Made by a program: the position numbers and the translations under genes. The notes below the pieces were generated by a model. The model was not told the origin of the DNA. It made no database searches and was given only the letters and a program-made list of their open reading frames with translations. Below are positions 59,547-64,000 of a stretch of DNA of 64,000 nt, one piece after another. The stretch is from the NCBI RefSeq assembly GCF_037975245.1, contig NC_092562.1, positions 9,527,001 through 9,591,000 on the forward strand. The letters are read 5' to 3'. This DNA is from Apostichopus japonicus. Lineage: Eukaryota > Echinodermata > Holothuroidea > Aspidochirotida > Stichopodidae. The first letter of the stretch is position 1; the number at the start of each line of letters is the position of its first letter.

Positions 59547-59864
59547 AAAACGGAGATATTCGTTTAGTGGATGGTGAAGAACAGACGGAAGGCCGTGTGG
59601 AGGTCTACCAGAGTGGAGTGTGGGGTACAGTATGTGATGATGGTTGGACAATCCAGGAAGCAGATGTGGTCTGCTACCAACTGGGGTTTGGACCAGCAGC
59701 TGCTTCTCTTACAAAGGCCCATTTTGGTAAAGGCACCGGTCCAGTTCTAATGGATGATTTACAATGTAGTGGCCAAGAAGAAAGATTGACAGATTGTGTC
59801 TTCCGTGGTGTTGGACATAACTGTGGTCATAATGAAGATGCTAGTGTGATCTGTACTAATGTCA
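59547..59864 (+). CDS. First SRCR exon of locus C
   Basis: 318-bp phase 1-1 exon, acceptor 'ttttcag' ending at 59546, donor GTCA|GTAAGT at 59865. It encodes [97 protein letters not shown]. All six cysteines are present. It is the duplicate of 22196-22513; the differences are few and mostly conservative, so this domain looks constrained in both copies. Confidence 0.9.
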
Positions 59865-61770
59865 GTAAGTATAACTTTTCTTTTATATCAGTAGTTGCCA
59901 AGTTAAATTGCAAAACTGATCTTGAGAGAGACCCCATATCTGCTTCCAGTGATTTTAGTCTGGGTCAAATTCCCTTTTCAAAATCGGTAATACCCGTATT
60001 GTAAACTAGCAATAAAATTTGACTGTTAGAGGTCAATAGTGGGATTCCTTTTGGCAAAGATTTAGGACAACCCATTACCACAAAATTGGTAAGACTGTAA
60101 CTACTTGTACCAGCAATGAAAATGCTTGTGCACTCATTTGTATCTTTTCTCTTGGAAAATTGTAGAATTTATGTGGCCTCCCAAAGAAACTGCACATCAT
60201 TTAGAACTCAATGGCAAGATTAGTTTCACTCAGGCCAGATCTGCAACAAATCAGCTACTCCAATCCTTTGCAAGTTGCACTTGTTGCCTGTTGAGTCTCA
60301 CATCAATGCAAAATTCTACTCCTATCATTCAAATGCATCCATGCTCTTGCTCCCACCTGGGTACACTCCTGTTTGCAGACTGCTAGCTAGGTCTAAAGTT
60401 GTACATGCTCCCTCCTTCTGTAGCCACAAAGCTTTTTAGTGGTCATGCTTTTCTGTCTTCTCTGGAATCGCCCTCAGATAGAGAAGCTGAATCTGCATCT
60501 AGCTTTCTAGAATCTGTATCTAGTAATACATAAGACTCATCCATCATCAATATTATACTTTGTCGCTCTGTTTATTCTCTTTTCTTCAGCACGGCCAGAC
60601 TGAAGTGTGTGTTACGCATTATAATAATGGTTTCTTATTATTATGGAAATGTTTTTCTTGTTTAGATTTGTTTATGAGTAGATCACTGATCTTATATGTA
60701 AGGGAATCTCTCTCCATCGCTTTACAACAAGTTTCTTATAGCAACAGTTGTATACTGAGTAGAATGAGAACCATAATGAGAATAGCATATTATTGAACAT
60801 GATACAAAAGTTGTGTTATTCTAACATCTGTAAAAGGTAAAAAAAAATCAGTGGGTTGTGTTTTCTCATACTAAGGCTACTTGTACTTTAATTCATACTA
60901 AAGGTACTTCCATTGTAGTCATACTAAGGGTACTTCTACTTGTACTCATATGAAGGACACTTGTAGTTATACTAAGGTTACTTCTTCTTGTACTAATACT
61001 TCTCATACTAATGCTACTTGATACTCATACTCATACTAAGGGTACTTCTATGTACGTGCTCATACTACTTGTTTACTTTTACTTGTAGTATATACTCATG
61101 CTGAGGGTAATTTACGTGTACTCATACTCATACTAAGGATACTTCTACTTTTACTCGGCCTCATACTTAAGGTACTGATACTAGTACTCAATCGCATACT
61201 AAGTGTACTTTTACTTGTACTAAATCTCATACTAAAGGTGTTTCTACTTGTACTCAATCGCATACTAAGTGTACTTTTATTTGTAATTATACCAAGGGTA
61301 CTTTTACTCAATCTCTCACTAAGGGTACTTCTACTTGTACTCATAGTAAGGATACTTCTACTTTTACTCAATCTCATACTAAAGGTACTTCTACTTGTAC
61401 TCAATCGCATACTAAGTGTACTTCTACTTGTACGCAATATCATACTAAGGAGCTTCTACTGTACTCAATCGCATACTAAGTGTACTTTTACTTGTACTCA
61501 TTCCAAGGGTACTTTTACTTTTACTCAATCTCTCACTAAGGGTACTTGTAGTTGTAAACGTACTAAGGGTGCTTTTGTTTATACTCATACTAATGGTACT
61601 TCTAATTGCAATCAAACCCATACTAAGGGATTTCTGCTCTCTCGGCACAGTTCGTGCTAGTACTCACAAATTGGGAACCAGCAACTAAAAAAAAAACTGT
61701 GATATATTAAGCTGCATGCTTATTCCTCTATTTCCTTCTCGAAGCTAACTTACTTGCTATTTTCTTCTAG
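59865..61770 (+). other. Intron of locus C with minisatellite
   Basis: The first part matches 22514-23150 of copy 1. A degenerate minisatellite ('catactaagggtacttcta' units) fills about 60870-61630 and contains the intact pre-insertion target ATGTACGT at 61050-61057. A segment at about 60545-60840 is not in copy 1. The acceptor is 'tttcttctag' ending at 61770. Confidence 0.65.
60870..61630 (+). repeat. Degenerate minisatellite, copy 2
   Basis: Units of about 24-30 bp with 'actcatactaagggtacttc' and 'tacttgtactcaatcgcat' variants. Open on both strands because of its composition (Ser/Thr/Arg-rich translations); I do not regard it as coding. Confidence 0.85.
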
Positions 61771-62091
61771 GTGATGGAGAAATACGTCTTGTCGGTGGTG
61801 AAAGTCAGTATGAAGGTACTCTGGAGATATATCTTAATGGACAATGGGTCAGGGTCTGTATTCCTAGGTGGACCCCAGAGAATGCGAAGGTGGTTTGTCG
61901 ACAGCTTGGTTATGAAAATGTGACCCAATATTTATCCTACAGTTTGTTTGGTCATGACGATTTACCAGTCTTGTTGTACAAAGTCTTATGCACCGGAGCA
62001 GAAGCTAGACTAAAGGACTGTCGTTACACTGTGGCTAGTAACTGCCACGCGGGCGCATCGGGCAGCGTTGGCCTAATTTGTGACACGCCAG
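61771..62091 (+). CDS. Divergent SRCR exon of locus C
   Basis: 321-bp phase 1-1 exon: acceptor 'cttctag' ending at 61770, donor CCAG|GTACAA at 62092. It encodes GDGEIRLVGGESQYEGTLEI, NGQWVRVCIPRWTPENAKVVC, RQLGYENVTQYLSYSLFGHD, VLLYKVLCTGAEARLKDC, NCHAGASGSVGLIC and DTPG. The six cysteines are kept, but the near-invariant GTVCDDGW is VRVCIPRW, and the DDV acidic motif before C5 is YKV. Loss of these acidic residues removes the usual cation-binding cluster of SRCR domains, so ligand binding may differ. Copy 1 has no counterpart. Confidence 0.85.
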
Positions 62092-63727
62092 GTACAACTC
62101 AACCATAAATTCAATTAAAGATCATCATCATTACTCCCAAACATGGTAGAGAATATTTATAAAAGAACGTTTGAAAGGTTAGCTTACTAAATTTGGGGGC
62201 AATACTTGTGAAAGTGTTATGAAGTTTGGGATTTAAAAACTGAACAATGGCTTGTAAACGCATGCAATATTTGCCTTCCAGCTTCATAACATTGTTTTGT
62301 TGTTGTTTTCCGTGTATGGATAAGGTTATTGTGAACAAGTTGTAATGCCATATATGGATTATAATCAAAACATTTCTGCTCTAGTTTTCTTTAAAGATCT
62401 ATAAAGATTATACAACCTTGGGAATGAATTCATCTGTGTGATGGGATGTTATGATATGCCTCATGATCCGGTGACTTCAACATTAAACCGTGATTTCAAT
62501 TGTGGAAATGGTTTTTGTTGCATCGGTTGGAAATAAGATCATGCATTGTGTATGAGTGACATTATAACCCAGCATACTTTATGTCCATATAAAATGAGTA
62601 AATCTGAAATGTTTTTTCTCAATTGTTATCAAATTCTCCCCAAATATTTCCCCTTTTTTTCAAAAAAGGCATATAATAATATAAATATCCTTATAAACTT
62701 GACAGACAAAGATTCTCACATGTTGTTTTCTGGATATGTCAAACCTTTCACACAAATAAGGAGCTTACATTTTTTTATACAGTATTTCGTGTTATTTTAA
62801 CCTTTAATTTTGAAGCGTTCTGATTTTATGGAAAGGATTTGTTGATTCACTAGTACATGCTGTGTTTAAATTATGATCCATTCAAACAATTTTTTTTTAA
62901 ATCTTGTTTTGACCTTTGATTGTGAAGTAATCTAACTTTACCGAAGGGATTGTTATTTGTTCAAACTCTCCATGAATTTTCTTTATTCATAATACGATGC
63001 ATTCAAAGTTTCAGTAGAAAATTTCAGAAAAAAATGAGGACCAACAGCAGCATGTTTATCCCGCATGTGCGTGTGTGATATGCCACATGTTTGCTTGAAG
63101 CTTTCTTTGGATACAAAAGGAACAAACCTCAAATGTTTATCTCAAAACTGACATGTATAAATTGTATGAAAGTTTTCCAGGAAAGTTGGCGTTATTTCTC
63201 ATTTACATGTCAAATGCAGGGCTACCTCTTGCCACTTTGGATAATTGTGTAGTTGATTAAAAACAGCCTTTTGAATTGTTTTGTGGCTATTCAATACTTA
63301 AACCCTGTAACAATGTGTGTAGCTCAATAACTTTACTTGTTAAATTTCACCTCCAAATTTTAACGTTTGCTTTTTGTTTTGAATTACTATCGACGTTGAA
63401 AAGTATCTTGGAGATAAAATGTTGAAATATGAATGAAATAGACAATTAATTATTAGCTAAACTTTGATTTGGTGAAGAATTAACTGATCATAAGAGGAAT
63501 GGTTAGTGAACATATATAGGCTCAGAACATGAAGGGATTGTTGTTGTTATGACGCATCAACTCATAGTCATGGTTATGAAAGGTACTTGAATGTTTGTAA
63601 AGAGATATTTTTAACACCCAAGATAATCAATACAGAGGATGTTGTAGCTGTTTATCTACAAGGCAGGTTTTTGATAATTTGCTCTGAAATGTTACAAACA
63701 CTGGCTTTATGCTGTTATATATTTCAG
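62092..63727 (+). other. Intron of locus C
   Basis: From about 62190 to 63262 it matches 24830-25862 of copy 1 (shared 'gttatgaagtttgggattt' and 'gttgattaaaaa' anchors). After that the copies part, marking the right end of the segmental duplication. The last 460 bp are unique and end in the acceptor 'atatttcag' (63719-63727). No gene is seen in it. Confidence 0.65.
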
Positions 63728-64000
63728 CTTCTGGAAGTGTGCGTTTATTGGGCGGTACAGGTCCTCATGAGGGTCGTGTGGAGGTGTTAGTAGATGATGA
63801 GTGGGGCGCAGTCTGTGACGATGAATGGGATCTGAATGATGCTCACGTTGTTTGCAGACAGCTCGGCTTTCCGGGCGCCCTCTCAGCCGTCAGTAAAGCT
63901 CACTTTGGGATGTCACAAGATCCAGTCAATCTTGACGACGTGGACTGTAATGGAGATGAAAGTAATCTACTTGAGTGTGTGCATACAGCTAGAGATAAAG
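63728..64000 (+). CDS. SRCR exon of locus C, cut by the window end
   Basis: Acceptor 'atatttcag' ends at 63727; phase 1 start (A+... or G+CT = Ala from the previous G). It encodes [85 protein letters not shown] and runs off the window. Four of six cysteines are visible so far. The Gly-Thr of EWGTVC is Gly-Ala. It is not related to the 26010 exon that occupies the corresponding place in locus B. Confidence 0.85.

Larger units (their letters stand above)
42270..63262 (+). repeat. Segmental duplication, copy 2
   Basis: Direct-oriented counterpart of 7563-25862, about 2.7 kb longer. Private insertions: 42360-42990 (with a LINE-like 3' end), about 45143-45515, a 709-bp LTR-like insert (46344-47052), the hAT-like element 54033-55296, and about 56200-57170. 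It retains an SRCR exon (61771-62091) that copy 1 lacks. Between 53960 and 55520 (copy 1: 17500-18350) the two are too different to align by eye. Confidence 0.9.
53758..64000 (+). other. Locus C: 5' part of a tandem-SRCR gene
   Basis: Signal peptide (53758-53845) plus SRCR exons 59547-59864, 61771-62091 and 63728 onward splice in one frame with phase-1 junctions (Glu, Ser, Ala codons). No lesion is visible. The gene continues to the right of the window. Expected product: a secreted or surface protein whose N-terminus is at least three SRCR domains, the second being divergent. Confidence 0.8.

Noticed and set aside
61096-61660. Ser/Arg-rich and Leu-rich frames over 100 codons
   Set aside because: Both arise from the minisatellite and have no start or splice context.

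Overview
The window is animal nuclear DNA: AT-rich, with exons of a few hundred bases in long introns, GT-AG splice sites, microsatellites, and many decayed transposons. The only host genes I recognise encode multi-domain scavenger receptor cysteine-rich (SRCR) proteins. A dense SRCR cluster built by tandem exon duplication fits an invertebrate deuterostome. An echinoderm is most likely, but this is inference and I cannot name a species.

Three SRCR loci lie head to tail on the + strand. Every SRCR domain is one exon of about 315-345 bp bounded by phase-1 introns, so any exon can be added, lost or skipped without breaking the frame. Locus A (5' end outside the window) has SRCR exons at 1078, 2675, 3864 and 5373 and a stop-containing last exon at 9466-9788, followed by a poly(A) signal at 10250. 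Locus B starts with a TATA box (17027) and a signal-peptide exon (17263-17350), then has SRCR exons at 22196, 26010, 29190, 31017, 32847, 38499, 40331 and a last exon at 44589. It is badly damaged: nonsense codon in the 26010 exon, 17-bp frameshifting deletion in the 29190 exon, and lost acceptor plus nonsense codon in the last exon. Locus C starts with a second TATA box (53475) and signal-peptide exon (53758-53845), then SRCR exons at 59547, 61771 and 63728, the last one cut by the window edge. The intact loci look like secreted tandem-SRCR proteins; no transmembrane exon is visible.

Two scales of duplication explain the layout. First, a segment containing [last exon of one gene - intergenic DNA - promoter - signal-peptide exon - first SRCR exon] is present twice in direct orientation, at about 7563-25862 and 42270-63262. 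Each copy carries private insertions and deletions. Second, between them an exon+intron unit of about 1.83 kb is tandemly repeated (29190, 31017, 32847, 38499, 40331), with relatives at 1-3000 and 27850-29190. Each unit also carries a decayed reading frame of unknown identity just upstream of the SRCR exon, and in the array a fossil SRCR half-domain in the intron after it.

Mobile DNA: a 3803-bp TTAA-flanked element with about 129-bp inverted termini (33238-37040) encloses a decayed gene resembling the P2X7 C-terminal (ballast, P2RX7_C) domain. There are two hAT-like elements with 8-bp target duplications (23305-24393 and 54033-55296), small TTAA-flanked MITEs shared by both duplicates, LINE reverse-transcriptase fragments, a DIRS-like reverse-transcriptase fossil at the left edge of the first duplicate, a candidate solo LTR, and a tRNA-Thr-derived sequence in both duplicates.
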